Shown here: positions 52,910-63,109 of the stretch, piece after piece
Numbering within the stretch: the stretch's first letter is position 1
Layout of the letters: every line of letters begins with the position of its first letter
From: Klebsiella pneumoniae
GTDB taxonomy: Bacteria; Pseudomonadota; Gammaproteobacteria; Eutrophobiales; Eutrophobiaceae
Assembly (NCBI GenBank): GCA_945878555.1
Contig: CAMDWI010000008.1
Span: 62,001 to 126,000 of the forward strand
Direction: 5' to 3'
Length of the DNA stretch: 64,000 nucleotides
The notes under the pieces: model-generated
Seen by the model: the letters and a program-made list of their open reading frames with translations, nothing else
What the model was told of the DNA's origin: nothing
Databases searched by the model: none
Translations under genes and position numbers: made by a program

Positions 52910-54718
52910 ATGATGCAGACACTGGATTTATCAATATCATCGCTGCGCCGACAGTATCGCGACGGCAGCCTGACACCTTCCGCTGTGGTCGACTTTATCC
53001 TGGAGCGGAGTGCAGCCTTCAAGCACCATAATGTCTGGATCACACAACTATCCCGACAGCAAATTGCGGTGTATCTGGACCGGCTCGACATCACTCAAAT
53101 AGACAAACTGCCTCTGTTTGGTATTCCGTTCGCTATCAAGGACAATATCGACCTCGCCGGAATACCAACGACAGCTGCCTGCCCGGAATTCTGTTATGTA
53201 CCTGACCACTCGGCCTTCGTGGTCCAGCAATTAATTCATGCCGGTGCGATTCCAATAGGCAAGACCAATATGGACCAGTTTGCCACCGGACTGGTCGGTA
53301 CACGCTCGCCTTATGGTGCTGTTAAAAACTGCATTAACCCGGATTACATATCCGGTGGTTCCAGCTCCGGTTCGGCCGTGGCTACCGGTCTGGGTCTGGT
53401 CACATTCGCGCTCGGCACGGATACTGCCGGGTCCGGGCGGGTACCGGCGATGTTTAATAATCTGATCGGGGTGAAACCCAGTTGTGGTGTGATCAGCAGC
53501 CGTGGTGTCGTCCCCGCCTGTCGCAGTATTGATTGTGTCAGTCTGTTTGCCCTGAATCCGGACGATGCGGCAACCATCTACCCTGTCCTGTCCCGTTATG
53601 ATGAAGAGGACGCATTCTCACGCCCGGTCAGGACGGGTAATCGACACATCAACCGACCGTTCCGCTTCGGGGTGATCACTGAGGATCAGATGCAACCGGG
53701 ACCGCCCGAATTAACCCGGTTGATGCAGCAGATGAGTGATCAACTGGTCGCACTCGGTGGCACACCGGTCCCGATCGATTTCTCCCCGTTTATCCAGGCG
53801 GCGAGTTTGCTGTATGAAGGTCCGTGGGTGGCAGAGCGTTATGCCGCGATCCAGTCGTTGATCACGACCAGACCCGAGGTATTACACCCGGTCACGCGCA
53901 CAATCATCACACAGGCCACCCGCTTTTCAGCGGCGGATACCTTCCAGGCGATTTATCGTTTACGCGAATTGAAGATGATTGCAGACAGGATACTGGCTGA
54001 CGTGGATTTTGTTCTTACACCTACGGCCAGCGATATATACACGATCAAGGAAGTCGAAGACGAACCGTATCGCCTGAATTCTCTGCTCGGGTTTTACACC
54101 AACTTTGTCAACCTGCTCGACTACTCCGCCATTTCCATCCCGGCGGGCAAACTGGACAAGGGTATGCCCTTTGGCGTTACCCTGTTTGCGGACAAATTCA
54201 TGGATGGACAACTGATCGATCTGTCCCGGGAAATACTCGCCCATAGCGGACTGGTTATGGGGGCAGGCGATACCAGATGGGTCCCGGAGACAAGATTTGA
54301 TACAACTGATGATAGCGGGCACACCGATCTGCTCGTCTGTGGCGCGCATTTGAGTGGTATGCCGCTAAACCATCAATTAGCTGAACTGAATGCGGTGTTG
54401 GTACAAGCTACAACTACAGCGCCGCGATATCGTCTGTATGCGCTGGCAGGTGGCCCGCCGTACCGGCCGGGACTGGTTCGTGATGTTGACCATGGCGCAG
54501 CCATCAGTGTCGAGGTCTGGTCGATCCCGGTTGAACATCTGGGCAAGTTCCTGCTGGGTATCCCCGCGCCGCTTGGCCTGGGCCGGGTCGAACTGAATGA
54601 TGGTCGCTATGTCACCGGTTTTATCTGTGAACCCTGCGCTGTCAAAACTGCAACCGAGATTACAGACTTTGGTGGATGGAGAAAATATATTGAAACCTTA
54701 TCCGCCAAGACCGGTTGA
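52910..54718 (+). CDS. atzF: Allophanate hydrolase
   Basis: A 602-residue amidase-signature hydrolase that splits allophanate to two CO2 and two ammonia. The Ser-cisSer-Lys triad is visible: K77 in FAIKDN, the SSSGS block (151-155), and nucleophile S175 in DTAGSGR. The C-terminal 140 residues (from about 460: LLVCGAHLSGMPLNHQLAEL, then YALAGGPPYRPGLV) form the additional domain typical of AtzF/Dur1-type enzymes. The ATG pair at 52910/52913 follows the carboxylase stop directly. It is the last step of the guanidine pathway and ends the operon. Confidence 0.95.
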   Translation: MMQTLDLSISSLRRQYRDGSLTPSAVVDFILERSAAFKHHNVWITQLSRQQIAVYLDRLDITQIDKLPLFGIPFAIKDNIDLAGIPTTAACPEFCYVPDHSAFVVQQLIHAGAIPIGKTNMDQFATGLVGTRSPYGAVKNCINPDYISGGSSSGSAVATGLGLVTFALGTDTAGSGRVPAMFNNLIGVKPSCGVISSRGVVPACRSIDCVSLFALNPDDAATIYPVLSRYDEEDAFSRPVRTGNRHINRPFRFGVITEDQMQPGPPELTRLMQQMSDQLVALGGTPVPIDFSPFIQAASLLYEGPWVAERYAAIQSLITTRPEVLHPVTRTIITQATRFSAADTFQAIYRLRELKMIADRILADVDFVLTPTASDIYTIKEVEDEPYRLNSLLGFYTNFVNLLDYSAISIPAGKLDKGMPFGVTLFADKFMDGQLIDLSREILAHSGLVMGAGDTRWVPETRFDTTDDSGHTDLLVCGAHLSGMPLNHQLAELNAVLVQATTTAPRYRLYALAGGPPYRPGLVRDVDHGAAISVEVWSIPVEHLGKFLLGIPAPLGLGRVELNDGRYVTGFICEPCAVKTATEITDFGGWRKYIETLSAKTG

Positions 54719-54826
54719 ACGATACCGGATTATCTCATGACCAAATTATTTCATTCGTATCAGTACTGATTGAGTAAGCTGGCGACAGTTTCTTACTGCT
54801 GTAATACGCACAAAATCACTGGCAAA

Positions 54827-54853
54827 ATTAATTGCCGCATTTGGGCAATTAAT
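54827..54853 (+). terminator. Hairpin at the end of the guanidine operon
   Basis: ATTAATTGCC and GGCAATTAAT are perfectly complementary over 10 bp with a 7-base loop, 109 bp after the allophanate hydrolase stop. Only GTTTGTC follows, so it is not a classic T-run terminator. It may end the operon or protect its mRNA; an operator for the gene at 54916 is a further option. Confidence 0.45.
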
Positions 54854-54915
54854 GTTTGTCAGGGCTGCGTTTAATTTTTATACTTCAGTGACCTTATCGG
54901 AAATTGGTATTGAAT

Positions 54916-55569
54916 ATGCATACCACCAAACTGGTTTGTGTTACCCTTTTTTGTCTGGCCGGAGCGGACACATACGCTGACGAATTTGACGACCTGCTGC
55001 AGATGTCCGAGCAACTGGACATGGTGGACAGTATGGACTTCACCGAACATGTAGCAAAGGCCGAGGCCTGTACGCGTGTGCGAGACTTTGCCTGTGCCGA
55101 GCGGGAACTGGCCTATGAAGAACAGCAGGCCTACGAACGACGTATATGGGAGCAAGAAGAACGGGAACGTCTCGCCCGGGAAGATCAGGCGCGGCAGGAC
55201 GAAGAAACCTGGTGTAATCCCAATCGTCCGCAGGTATGTGGCGGCGGTGGTCGGCCGACGACCTATAACAACGGCGTAGAGTATGACGATTATGAAGAGG
55301 CGGCCTCTGACTATAACCCCGGCGTCGCCGAGTATGTTGTAGCGGCCCAGCAGGACCAGGCGGAAAATGACCGACGAGCCCGTGAACAGGAAAACGATCG
55401 CCTCGCCGCACTGGAATGCCATCGCGAGGATGACCGCCGCCGACAGGCAGAAGCAGACAGCCAGCGCCTGCGCGAACATGAACGCCAGGCCGCCTTACAG
55501 GCAAAAACGGATTACCTGAACCGGCTCGCCGCTGGTACCCGACTCAAGGCCATGGGACTGTTACGGTGA
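54916..55569 (+). CDS. Secreted or periplasmic coiled-coil-rich protein, unknown; possibly frameshifted
   Basis: A 217-residue protein with a signal peptide (MHTTKLVCVTLFCLAGADTY, cleaved near TYADE) and then a Glu/Arg/Gln-rich helical body (ERELAYEEQQAYERRIWEQE and QDQAENDRRAREQENDRLAA), broken by WCNPNRPQVCGGGGRPTTYN. The reading frame ends with TGA at 55567, but protein-like sequence continues at once in the next frame to 55801. The frame shift probably lies between about 55520 and 55566. No family was recognised. Confidence 0.6.
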   Translation: MHTTKLVCVTLFCLAGADTYADEFDDLLQMSEQLDMVDSMDFTEHVAKAEACTRVRDFACAERELAYEEQQAYERRIWEQEERERLAREDQARQDEETWCNPNRPQVCGGGGRPTTYNNGVEYDDYEEAASDYNPGVAEYVVAAQQDQAENDRRAREQENDRLAALECHREDDRRRQAEADSQRLREHERQAALQAKTDYLNRLAAGTRLKAMGLLR

Positions 55570-55801
55570 ACAGCATGTCCTTGGCATCCTGCCCACTATC
55601 AATCCGGTGCCCGTGTCCTGCGTTGATGTGCACTTCCGTGCCTACTGCCCCGGAGTACCCACCACCTATAACGGCACCATGACCAATATGATCAGTAATA
55701 ACGGCGGCTGTTTTGGTGATACCAAAAAGATTAGCTCGCCCCTGCAGTGTGCGGCACAGGACATCCGTGTGGACGTGGTCCAGGTCGTGGCCTGCCAGTA
55801 G
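55520..55801 (+). pseudogene. Apparent C-terminal continuation in the next frame
   Basis: In the +1 frame (codons from 55520) the sequence reads TGSPLVPDSRPWDCYGEQHV, then LGILPTINPVPVSCVDVHFR, AYCPGVPTTYNGTMTN and on to a stop (VACQ) at 55799-55801. It is Cys-rich and has TTYNG similar to TTYNNG in the first part. It has no convincing start or ribosome site of its own. The simplest reading is the second half of one gene split by a one-base shift, either real, programmed, or an assembly error. A small separate protein started at a GTG at 55607 is possible. Confidence 0.5.
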
Positions 55802-55841
55802 GTATTCAGTACCACAATTGATAAGACGAGGGAGTACTTCC

Positions 55842-56426
55842 ATGAGACTAGTGTTTCTGTCAGTCCTGCTGTTTAACGTAGTTTCCACTTATGCCGAATC
55901 CACTGAGACATGCTCAATAGACCAGCGAATTGAGCTGGCAAAGGCCGGTTATGACAAAACAGAAGTAAATGCGCTGTGTGCTGCCGGCGAACAAGCGTCA
56001 TCGGCGCAGGCGCAAAAGACTCCAGATGAGGTGCTCGCCGCTGCAATCTATGAAGGGTCCGAGACGCCACCTTTGAACCGCATGTATTCATCGCGGGAAA
56101 AATGTGAATTTCTGGGTGACAGCGTAAAACTGAACAATAACAAGAAGACCTTTGGTGGCTATTACTCCAAGGTCATTCCCTACAATAAATTTTCGGCCTA
56201 CAAGTCCAGTCGCCTACTCAATGTCGACAGAGACAGGCGCATCATGAATGCCATGCTGGCGATTACTGCCTTCGGAATTGGCACTGCGAACGAAACCTGT
56301 ATTGCGGCATTAATACACCGCGAAAACATTGCCCCGGAAGATTTTGACGCCCTGGAGACATGGGCTAAGGGAGAGCTCGACGCCGTGTCGCAGGCGCTTA
56401 ACGCCAAGGGTGCAAATATTGAATAG
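55842..56426 (+). CDS. Secreted protein of unknown function
   Basis: A 194-residue protein starting at the ATG at 55842 with GGGAG 8 bp upstream. It has a signal peptide (MRLVFLSVLLFNVVSTYAES). Two or three Cys (TCSIDQ, LCAAGE, KCEFLGD, TCIAAL) may form disulfides. The body includes IDQRIELAKAGYDKTEVNAL and a central KKTFGGYYSKVIPYNKFSAY. No family was recognised. It follows the previous gene on the same strand, so the two could form a small operon of exported proteins between the guanidine and ribosomal operons. Confidence 0.7.
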   Translation: MRLVFLSVLLFNVVSTYAESTETCSIDQRIELAKAGYDKTEVNALCAAGEQASSAQAQKTPDEVLAAAIYEGSETPPLNRMYSSREKCEFLGDSVKLNNNKKTFGGYYSKVIPYNKFSAYKSSRLLNVDRDRRIMNAMLAITAFGIGTANETCIAALIHRENIAPEDFDALETWAKGELDAVSQALNAKGANIE

Positions 56427-56632
56427 CGAAATTTGGTTCAGGTTCACAATCAAGTATCAAGACCTGACCCCGAGGCTACGAGGCTGATTCTGAGCGGATG
56501 CCTGCGATACAGCAGAGACTTTAAGTCTGTTGTTAGTTATACGATGCCGGGACCCACAAGAATGACGAGGACATCAAGGGCTTGATAAAGCAGACCAGGG
56601 TCTCGCTTCAGGAACAAGCCCGGCAGTAGATA

Positions 56633-56666
56633 TAAAAAAAGCCGACTTTTCAGGTCGGCTTTTTTA
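56633..56666. terminator. Bidirectional rho-independent terminator of the ribosomal operon
   Basis: AGCCGAC (56640-56646) and GTCGGCT (56654-56660) form a 7-bp stem with a 7-base loop, flanked by seven A to the left and six T to the right. It can end both the leftward rplQ transcript and the rightward gene at 55842. Confidence 0.92.
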
Positions 56667-56688
56667 TAAACAACTTTAAATATTGATA

Positions 56689-57072
56689 TTACGCTTCCTG
56701 TGCTTCCGTTGTCGTAGCCCTGTCTACCAGCTCCACTATCGCCATCGGAGCATTGTCACCGGCACGGAACCCGCACTTGAGGATACGCAGATAACCACCG
56801 GGGCGCTCCTTGTAGCGAGGTCCCAGTTCATTAAACAGCTTGGTCACAATGGCCCGATCGCGCAGACGATTGAACGCCATCTGTCTGCGTGATGCAGAAT
56901 CGTTCTTTGCCATCGTAATCATTGGTTCTGCTACACGGCGCAATTCCTTGGCCTTGGCTACAGTCGTCTTGATGATCTCATGCTGCATGAGAGATACCGT
57001 CATATTCCTGAACATCGCCTTGCGATGGGAGCTGTCACGGCCAAATTTTCTACTTAACGCTTTATGTCGCAT
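56689..57072 (-). CDS. rplQ: 50S ribosomal protein L17
   Basis: 127 residues, starting [20 protein letters not shown], the invariant L17 opening, with [20 protein letters not shown] following. L17 binds 23S rRNA domain I/III near the exit tunnel. It is the last gene of the alpha operon, 38 bp downstream of rpoA; a terminator hairpin follows. The C-terminus is slightly extended by [12 protein letters not shown]. Confidence 0.98.
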   Translation of the reverse strand: MRHKALSRKFGRDSSHRKAMFRNMTVSLMQHEIIKTTVAKAKELRRVAEPMITMAKNDSASRRQMAFNRLRDRAIVTKLFNELGPRYKERPGGYLRILKCGFRAGDNAPMAIVELVDRATTTEAQEA

Positions 57073-57110
57073 TTTATTTTCTACTATCCAGATTTATCTT
57101 AGAACTGACA

Positions 57111-58130
57111 TCAACCAATCGTATCGACCCTGTATTCCCTTTGCTTGGTGTCTGTCACACCGGGAGGCGGCCAGTTTTCCAGCCTCATACCCAGGGAAAG
57201 ACCACGGGATGCAAGTACGTCCTTGATTTCGGTCAGGGATTTTTTGCCCAGATTGGGCGTTTTTAATAATTCAACTTCTGTTCTCTGGACCAGATCGCCT
57301 ATGTAATAGATGCTTTCTGCCTTCAGACAGTTCGCCGAGCGAACAGTCAGTTCCAGATCATCCACCGGCCGGAGCAGGATAGGATCAATTTCCGGCTCGT
57401 TCTTCGCAGCGGCGATCTCGGCCTCTTCAGCCTCCAGATCCACAAATACCGACAACTGGTTACGCAGGATACGTGCAGCCTCGCGGATGGCCTCTTCCGG
57501 GTCAATCGTGCCGTTCGTTTCAATCTCGATTATGAGCTTGTCAAGGTCGGTCTGCTGCTCAACACGGGCACTCTGTACATCGTATGAAATTCTCTTTACC
57601 GGGCTGAATGAGGCATCCAGCTTCAGGCGGCCGATTGCCTGATCACTGTCCTCGGTTGCCGTTGCCAGTACCGGACGGTAGCCACGACCACGTTCGATCT
57701 TCATTGTCATATTCAGTTCACCAGCCTTGGTCAGGTTGGCAATGATATGGTCAGGATTGGCAATTTCTACATCATGGTCAAGCACTATGTCCCGGGCACG
57801 TACTTCGCCTGGACCTGACTTTTTCAGTGTCAGTGTGGCATCGTTGTTTGTATGCATGGTGATTGCCAGGCCTTTCAGATTAAGCAGGATGTCGGTTACG
57901 TCTTCCTGCACACCTTCTACCGTGGTGTACTCATGCAATACGCCCTGTATTTCCACTTCAGTGACAGCACAACCAGACATGGAAGACAAGAGTACACGGC
58001 GTAATGCATTACCCAACGTATGGCCAAACCCCCTGTTCAGAGGCTCAATTATAATCTTGGCCTGGGTTTCGCTGATTGTCTCAACATCTACCCGGCGTGG
58101 CTTTAATAGTTCGCTGAAAGTTGACGGCAT
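57111..58130 (-). CDS. rpoA: RNA polymerase alpha subunit
   Basis: 339 residues. The N-terminal dimerisation/assembly domain has [20 protein letters not shown] (residues 28-47), and the C-terminal DNA-binding domain has [20 protein letters not shown] followed by [20 protein letters not shown], the helix-hairpin-helix that contacts UP elements and activators. It sits between rpsD and rplQ, the usual alpha-operon position. Confidence 0.98.
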   Translation of the reverse strand: MPSTFSELLKPRRVDVETISETQAKIIIEPLNRGFGHTLGNALRRVLLSSMSGCAVTEVEIQGVLHEYTTVEGVQEDVTDILLNLKGLAITMHTNNDATLTLKKSGPGEVRARDIVLDHDVEIANPDHIIANLTKAGELNMTMKIERGRGYRPVLATATEDSDQAIGRLKLDASFSPVKRISYDVQSARVEQQTDLDKLIIEIETNGTIDPEEAIREAARILRNQLSVFVDLEAEEAEIAAAKNEPEIDPILLRPVDDLELTVRSANCLKAESIYYIGDLVQRTEVELLKTPNLGKKSLTEIKDVLASRGLSLGMRLENWPPPGVTDTKQREYRVDTIG

Positions 58131-58150
58131 TGTACTGTTCCTATATCTGC

Positions 58151-58771
58151 TTACTTGGAGTAGAGCTCAACTACAAGCTGTTCATTGATCTCTGATGGTA
58201 ATTCGCTTCGTTCAGGGACTGCTTTCAAAACTCCCACCATCTTTTTTACATCCACTTCAACCCAGTCCGGCATGCCGTACTGTTCTGCTACATTCAATGC
58301 ATCCTGTATACGCAACTGCTTTTTGGCCTTGTCACGTATGCGTATCTCGTCACTCGGGCTAACCTGGTAAGAAGGAATGTTAACGCTTTTACCGTTCACA
58401 AGTATGGCCTTGTGGCTCACGAGTTGGCGGGCTTCACTTCTGGTACTGCTGAATCCCATCCTGTAGACAACATTGTCCAGTCTGGTTTCAAGCAACTGCA
58501 GGAGATTTTCACCGGTAGAACCTTTTCTTCTGGCCGCTTCCTTGTAATAAAGACGAAACTGCTTTTCAAGAATCCCGTAGATTCTCCTCAACTTCTGTTT
58601 TTCGCGCAGCTGTACCGCATAATCAGAAAGACGCTTTGCCTTGCCACCGTGCTGTCCCGGTGTCTTGTCTATCTGGCATTTCGATTCGATTGATCGTGCA
58701 CGGCTTTTCAGAAACAGATCTGTGCCTTCACGACGGCTTAATTTACATTTTGGTCCAATATAACGTGCCAT
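58151..58771 (-). CDS. rpsD: 30S ribosomal protein S4
   Basis: 206 residues, starting [20 protein letters not shown]. It includes the S4 RNA-binding domain near residues 95-155 ([20 protein letters not shown]). The N-terminus lacks the usual zinc Cys set, as in most proteobacteria. S4 nucleates 16S 5'-domain assembly and, in E. coli, represses the alpha operon by binding its leader. The rpoA start follows after 20 bp. Confidence 0.98.
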   Translation of the reverse strand: MARYIGPKCKLSRREGTDLFLKSRARSIESKCQIDKTPGQHGGKAKRLSDYAVQLREKQKLRRIYGILEKQFRLYYKEAARRKGSTGENLLQLLETRLDNVVYRMGFSSTRSEARQLVSHKAILVNGKSVNIPSYQVSPSDEIRIRDKAKKQLRIQDALNVAEQYGMPDWVEVDVKKMVGVLKAVPERSELPSEINEQLVVELYSK

Positions 58772-58783
58772 AATCCTTCTCCG

Positions 58784-59170
58784 TTAAACCCGACGCTTTT
58801 TAGGCGGCCTGCAACCATTGTGTGGTACTGGCGTCACGTCGGTTATGTTGGTTATCTTGAAACCCAATGCATTCAAGGCACGCACTGCGGACTCCCTGCC
58901 AGGGCCGGGGCCTTTGATATTTACTTCAAGGTTTTTCAGGCCGTATTCCTGGGCGCGTTCACCCGCGGACTGTGCTGCAACCTGTGCAGCAAATGGTGTG
59001 CTTTTTCTTGAACCGCGGAAACCACTGCCACCCGAAGTTGCCCAGCACAGGGTGTTGCCCTGTCTGTCAGAAATCGTAATTATGGTATTGTTAAACGATG
59101 AGTATATGTGAACAACACCGTCCACTACTGATTTTTTAACTTTCTTCTTGGTTGTGCGTACCTTAGCCAT
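58784..59170 (-). CDS. rpsK: 30S ribosomal protein S11
   Basis: 128 residues with [20 protein letters not shown] (about 22-41) and the C-terminal [18 protein letters not shown], the invariant S11 tail. S11 forms part of the platform that holds mRNA at the exit side. It lies 12 bp before rpsD in the operon. Confidence 0.98.
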   Translation of the reverse strand: MAKVRTTKKKVKKSVVDGVVHIYSSFNNTIITISDRQGNTLCWATSGGSGFRGSRKSTPFAAQVAAQSAGERAQEYGLKNLEVNIKGPGPGRESAVRALNALGFKITNITDVTPVPHNGCRPPKKRRV

Positions 59171-59188
59171 ATTTATCTATATTCCAGC

Positions 59189-59545
59189 CTATTTTTTGAC
59201 TGCCCGACGTGGGCCTTTACGTGTCCTGGCGTTGGTCTGAGTCTGCTGACCCCTGACCGGTAATCCCTTGCGGTGACGGATTCCACGATAGCAACCAAGA
59301 TCCATTAATCTCTTGATATTCATGGAAACTTCACGCCGCAAGTCTCCTTCAAGTTCAAATCCGGTGATTTCCTGACGGATTTTATCGAGTTCTTCTTCTA
59401 CCAGATCCTTGACCTTCGTTCTCGGGTCCAGTCCTGTAGCGACACAGATATTTTTAGCACGAGTCAAGCCAATCCCGTAAATATAGGTAAGGGCAATCCT
59501 TAAATGCTTGTTATCCGGTATGTTTACGCCTGCAATACGTGCCAT
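59189..59545 (-). CDS. rpsM: 30S ribosomal protein S13
   Basis: 118 residues, beginning [20 protein letters not shown], with [12 protein letters not shown] (helix-turn-helix-like) and the basic tail [21 protein letters not shown]13 sits at the 30S head and contacts tRNA and the 50S bridge. It follows rpmJ by 18 bp. Confidence 0.98.
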   Translation of the reverse strand: MARIAGVNIPDNKHLRIALTYIYGIGLTRAKNICVATGLDPRTKVKDLVEEELDKIRQEITGFELEGDLRREVSMNIKRLMDLGCYRGIRHRKGLPVRGQQTQTNARTRKGPRRAVKK

Positions 59546-59563
59546 ATTTCTGTAATCTCCAAC

Positions 59564-59677
59564 TTATCCCTGACGCTGTTTATGGCGCGGATCACTGCAA
59601 ATAATCCGCACGACCCGGTTACGACGTATTACCCGGCAATTTCGACACATTTTCTTTACTGATGCTCTGACTTTCAC
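59564..59677 (-). CDS. rpmJ: 50S ribosomal protein L36
   Basis: A 37-residue protein too short to appear in simple gene scans. It starts at a GTG (59675-59677): [20 protein letters not shown] followed by [17 protein letters not shown]. The zinc-binding CxxC (11-14), Cys27 and His32 are all present, so this is the zinc form of L36. It lies between secY and rpsM, 27 bp after secY, as in E. coli. Confidence 0.95.
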   Translation of the reverse strand: MKVRASVKKMCRNCRVIRRNRVVRIICSDPRHKQRQG

Positions 59678-59704
59678 CTTCTATCTCCCGATGGCAATGC
59701 TTTT

Positions 59705-61051
59705 CTATCTACGCCGGCCGTGGCTTTTCAGGTTTGCCTTCTTTAACAGGCTATCATACTGATGCGACATCAGATGGGCCTGTACCTGTGCCATAAAATC
59801 CATGACTACAACTACGATAATCAATAATGATGTACCGCCAAAATAAAACGGTACGTTGTACTGCAGGATTAAAAACTCCGGCAATAAACAGACAAATGTA
59901 ATATAAACGGCGCCAGCCATAGTCAACCTGGTCAGAACGCTGTCCAGATAGTTGGCTGTCTGCTCACCCGGTCGCATTCCCGGAACAAACGCACCTGATT
60001 TTTTCAGGTTTTCTGCTGTTTCACGCGGGTCAAATACAATCGCTGTATAAAAAAAGCAGAAAAATACAATTCCGGCACCGTATATCAATGTGTAAATAAG
60101 CTGGCCTGGCTGCATAACAGCGGCGATGTCCTGTAACCAGCGAGTTCCTTCACCCTGACCAAACCAGCCAGCCAACGTCGCCGGGAACAGGATAATGCTC
60201 GAAGCGAAAATGGGGGGAATCACACCTGCCATATTGAGTTTCAACGGCAAATGGCTGGATTGCCCCGCATACATCTTGCGCCCGACCTGGCGCTTGGCAT
60301 AGTTAACAGTAATCCTGCGTTGACCGCGTTCAACAAATATCACAAAACCGGTCACCGCAACAGCTAATACAACCAGTACAAACAACATTAAAACGTGTAA
60401 TTCACCTGTACGAGCAAGTTCCAGTGTTCCGGCAATGGCTGACGGCAGGCCAGCGACGATACCAGCAAATATAATCATCGAAATACCGTTGCCAACTCCG
60501 CGTTCGGTAATCTGTTCTCCCAGCCACATAAGGAACATCGTGCCGGTAACCAGTGAGGCAACAGCTGTCAGTCTGAATCCGAAACCGGGATCCATCACAA
60601 CGCCCATACCGCCCGCCTGCTGACCCTCCAGGGCAACTGAAACACCTATGGCCTGGAATGTCGCAAGAATCACTGCACCATAGCGTGTTAACTGGGTAAT
60701 CTTGCGGCGACCGGAATCACCCTCCTTTCGTAACTGCTTCAGCTTCGGATCGATAAAACTCAGCAACTGGATAATAATCGAAGCCGATATATATGGCATG
60801 ATACCGAGCGCAATAATCGAGAGTCTCTCAAGGGCACCGCCAGAAAACATGTTAAACATGTCCAGAATCGTGCCACTTTGCTGATCAAACAACATTGCCA
60901 TCGCTGCAGGGTTAATCCCCGGTACGGGTATAAAAGAGCAGACACGGAATACAAACAAGGCCATAACCAGAAACAACAGGCGCGACCGCAGTTCTTTCAA
61001 CTGGGTCAGGCCACCCACACCACCGGGTAATGTCTGGTTCATCGTTGCCAT
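59705..61051 (-). CDS. secY: Preprotein translocase subunit SecY
   Basis: 448 residues and ten predicted helices, the pore of the Sec translocon in the inner membrane. It has [18 protein letters not shown] near residues 37-54, the plug-region [20 protein letters not shown] (about 69-88), and the cytoplasmic-loop [20 protein letters not shown] (about 235-254). The start abuts the rplO stop, so it is translationally coupled. The C-terminus is [12 protein letters not shown]. Confidence 0.98.
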   Translation of the reverse strand: MATMNQTLPGGVGGLTQLKELRSRLLFLVMALFVFRVCSFIPVPGINPAAMAMLFDQQSGTILDMFNMFSGGALERLSIIALGIMPYISASIIIQLLSFIDPKLKQLRKEGDSGRRKITQLTRYGAVILATFQAIGVSVALEGQQAGGMGVVMDPGFGFRLTAVASLVTGTMFLMWLGEQITERGVGNGISMIIFAGIVAGLPSAIAGTLELARTGELHVLMLFVLVVLAVAVTGFVIFVERGQRRITVNYAKRQVGRKMYAGQSSHLPLKLNMAGVIPPIFASSIILFPATLAGWFGQGEGTRWLQDIAAVMQPGQLIYTLIYGAGIVFFCFFYTAIVFDPRETAENLKKSGAFVPGMRPGEQTANYLDSVLTRLTMAGAVYITFVCLLPEFLILQYNVPFYFGGTSLLIIVVVVMDFMAQVQAHLMSHQYDSLLKKANLKSHGRRR

Positions 61052-61486
61052 TTACAGGTCAATCTTTCCGCCAGATGCCTCGATTGCAGCACGGGCACCT
61101 TTGGTAACTTTCAAACCCTTCAGGGTAACGGCACGCTTGATCTCGCCAGAAGCAAATACCTTCACGTACTTGGTCCCTTTGGACACCAGATTTGCCTTTT
61201 TCAGCACGTCTATATCAATCACATCAGCGGCAAGCTTTTCCAGCTCGCTCAGACGAATTTCTTCTGTAATTCTGGCCAGATGAGAACGGAACCCGAGTTT
61301 GGGCAAACGTCTCTGTATTGGCATCTGTCCGCCTTCAAAACCCACCTTATGGTAACCACCGGCACGGGCTTTTTGTCCCTTGTGACCACGTCCAGCTGTT
61401 TTACCCAGACCTGATCCTATACCACGACCCACACGTTTTTTCGGCTGTTTGGAACCATCTGCCGGCCTGATTGTATTCAATTGCAT
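61052..61486 (-). CDS. rplO: 50S ribosomal protein L15
   Basis: 144 residues, beginning [20 protein letters not shown]. The long basic, Gly-rich N-terminal tail ([20 protein letters not shown]) threads into 23S rRNA. It lies 4 bp after rpmD and directly before secY. Confidence 0.98.
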   Translation of the reverse strand: MQLNTIRPADGSKQPKKRVGRGIGSGLGKTAGRGHKGQKARAGGYHKVGFEGGQMPIQRRLPKLGFRSHLARITEEIRLSELEKLAADVIDIDVLKKANLVSKGTKYVKVFASGEIKRAVTLKGLKVTKGARAAIEASGGKIDL

Positions 61487-61490
61487 AGTA

Positions 61491-61673
61491 TTACTCCTCT
61501 ACCACAAGCATATACGAAATCTTGTTAATCATGCCGCGGACAGCCGGGGTATCTTCCACCAGCGCAGAGGAACGAATCTTGCGCAACCCGAGACCGGTCA
61601 CACATGCTTTATGTGAAGCGATGCGACGAATCGGACTTTTGACCAGGGTAACGCGTATTTTTTTCTTTTCCAT
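61491..61673 (-). CDS. rpmD: 50S ribosomal protein L30
   Basis: 60 residues ([20 protein letters not shown], then [11 protein letters not shown]), a short L30 as in other proteobacteria. It follows rpsE by 4 bp and precedes rplO by 4 bp. Confidence 0.97.
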   Translation of the reverse strand: MEKKKIRVTLVKSPIRRIASHKACVTGLGLRKIRSSALVEDTPAVRGMINKISYMLVVEE

Positions 61674-61677
61674 AAAA

Positions 61678-62187
61678 TTAACCTGAAATCTCTTCGACTG
61701 TTTTACCGCGTTTTGCTGCTATCGTTTCAGGTGACGACATCGCTGTCAGGCCCTTGATAGTTGCACGAACGACATTGACCGGATTTGTAGAGCCATTCGA
61801 CTTTGCAAGCACGTTGTGTATACCTACACATTCAAAAACTGCACGCATCGGACCACCAGCAATTATTCCGGTACCATCTGAAGCAGGCTGCATATATATC
61901 TTTGCAGCACCGTGTCTGGCATTGATCGGATAATGTAACGTATTGTTCTCATTCAGGGGCACTGAGACCATATTCCTGCGGGCCTTTTCCATTGCCTTCT
62001 GGATGGCTACCGGGACCTCTCTGGCCTTTCCGCTGCCGAAACCGACGCGTCCGTTGCCATCGCCAACTACCGTCAGCGCTGAAAAACTGAATATACGTCC
62101 ACCCTTGACAACCTTTGCCACGCGGTTAACGGCCACCAGCTTTTCAAGTAGATCTTCGTTACCAGTAATTGAGTCTGCTATTGCCAT
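61678..62187 (-). CDS. rpsE: 30S ribosomal protein S5
   Basis: 169 residues with the S5 N-terminal dsRNA-like domain ([20 protein letters not shown], then [19 protein letters not shown]) and the C-terminal fold. S5 is part of the mRNA-entry helicase and is involved in decoding accuracy. It follows rplR by 10 bp. Confidence 0.98.
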   Translation of the reverse strand: MAIADSITGNEDLLEKLVAVNRVAKVVKGGRIFSFSALTVVGDGNGRVGFGSGKAREVPVAIQKAMEKARRNMVSVPLNENNTLHYPINARHGAAKIYMQPASDGTGIIAGGPMRAVFECVGIHNVLAKSNGSTNPVNVVRATIKGLTAMSSPETIAAKRGKTVEEISG

Positions 62188-62197
62188 AAATTAATTC

Positions 62198-62551
62198 CTA
62201 GAATTCCATCCCGTTTTCTCTGGCAGAATCAGCCAGCGCCTTGATACGGCCATGATACTTGAAGCCTGAGCGGTCAAATGCAACCTGGGTTATCCCGGCT
62301 TTTTTCGCCCTTTCCGCTATCATCTTGCCGATCATTACTGCAGCGGACACATTACCGCCATTACTATTCTGCCCCTTGAACTCGTTATCGAGTGTAGAAG
62401 CTGATGCAACAACCCCTGCATTATCCGGCGCAATAATCTGTGCATAGATATGTCTTGGAGTCTTGTAAACACATAAACGGTTTACACCAAGCAGTTTTAT
62501 GCGGGCCCGTGTCTTTCTTGCCCGGCGAATTCTTGAGTCTTTCTTGTTCAT
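62198..62551 (-). CDS. rplR: 50S ribosomal protein L18
   Basis: 117 residues, [20 protein letters not shown] at the start and [20 protein letters not shown] with AREN near the end, the conserved 5S-rRNA-binding L18 pattern. Confidence 0.98.
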   Translation of the reverse strand: MNKKDSRIRRARKTRARIKLLGVNRLCVYKTPRHIYAQIIAPDNAGVVASASTLDNEFKGQNSNGGNVSAAVMIGKMIAERAKKAGITQVAFDRSGFKYHGRIKALADSARENGMEF

Positions 62552-62563
62552 ACCCGTACCTGA

Positions 62564-63097
62564 TTAAGCTTTCTTGGCTTCTTTTCTGACAATACGCTCA
62601 TCAGAATATTTAACACCCTTGCCTTTATAAGGCTCAGGCGGGCGATATGCCCTGATGTTTGCAGCGACTTGACCAACTTTTTGTTTATCAACACCCTTGA
62701 TCAGAATTTCAGTCTGCGTCGGTGTCTCTATCGTGATTCCCTCCGGTATTTCAAACTCTACCGGATGTGAAAATCCCAGCGTCAGGTTCAGTTTCTTGCC
62801 CTGCGCCTGAGCCCTGTAACCGACACCTATGATATCCAGTTTTTTCTGGAAACCTTCGGATACGCCGGTTAACATATTTTGCACCAACGCTCGGGTTGTA
62901 CCTGACAGTGCATTTGCAAACTTTGATTTGTTCAGGACAGTCACTTTTATAAGGTTATCTTCCTGAATAACCTGGACCTGTGAATGAACAGCAAACGACA
63001 TCTCGCCCTTTCCACCCTTCACACGAATGTTATTGCCGGAAATTGTAGTTTCGACGCCTTTCGGTACAGTAATTGGTTTATTAGCAATTCTAGACAT
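62564..63097 (-). CDS. rplF: 50S ribosomal protein L6
   Basis: 177 residues. Starts [20 protein letters not shown] and ends with the L6 signature [20 protein letters not shown] followed by KEAKKA. L6 sits by the sarcin-ricin loop. It follows rpsH by 12 bp. Confidence 0.98.
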   Translation of the reverse strand: MSRIANKPITVPKGVETTISGNNIRVKGGKGEMSFAVHSQVQVIQEDNLIKVTVLNKSKFANALSGTTRALVQNMLTGVSEGFQKKLDIIGVGYRAQAQGKKLNLTLGFSHPVEFEIPEGITIETPTQTEILIKGVDKQKVGQVAANIRAYRPPEPYKGKGVKYSDERIVRKEAKKA

Positions 63098-63109
63098 GTC
63101 AGTTATCCA

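Noticed and set aside
49301-54718. Pure urea amidolyase (urea carboxylase plus allophanate hydrolase) interpretation
   Set aside because: The guanidine-I riboswitch and both DUF1989 genes make guanidine the better assigned substrate, although the carboxylase may retain some urea activity.
56490-56575. Possible tRNA-like fold (GAC-TTTAA-GTC stem-loop)
   Set aside because: No D-arm or T-arm consensus (no GGTTC-AA) and no acceptor stem; not a tRNA.
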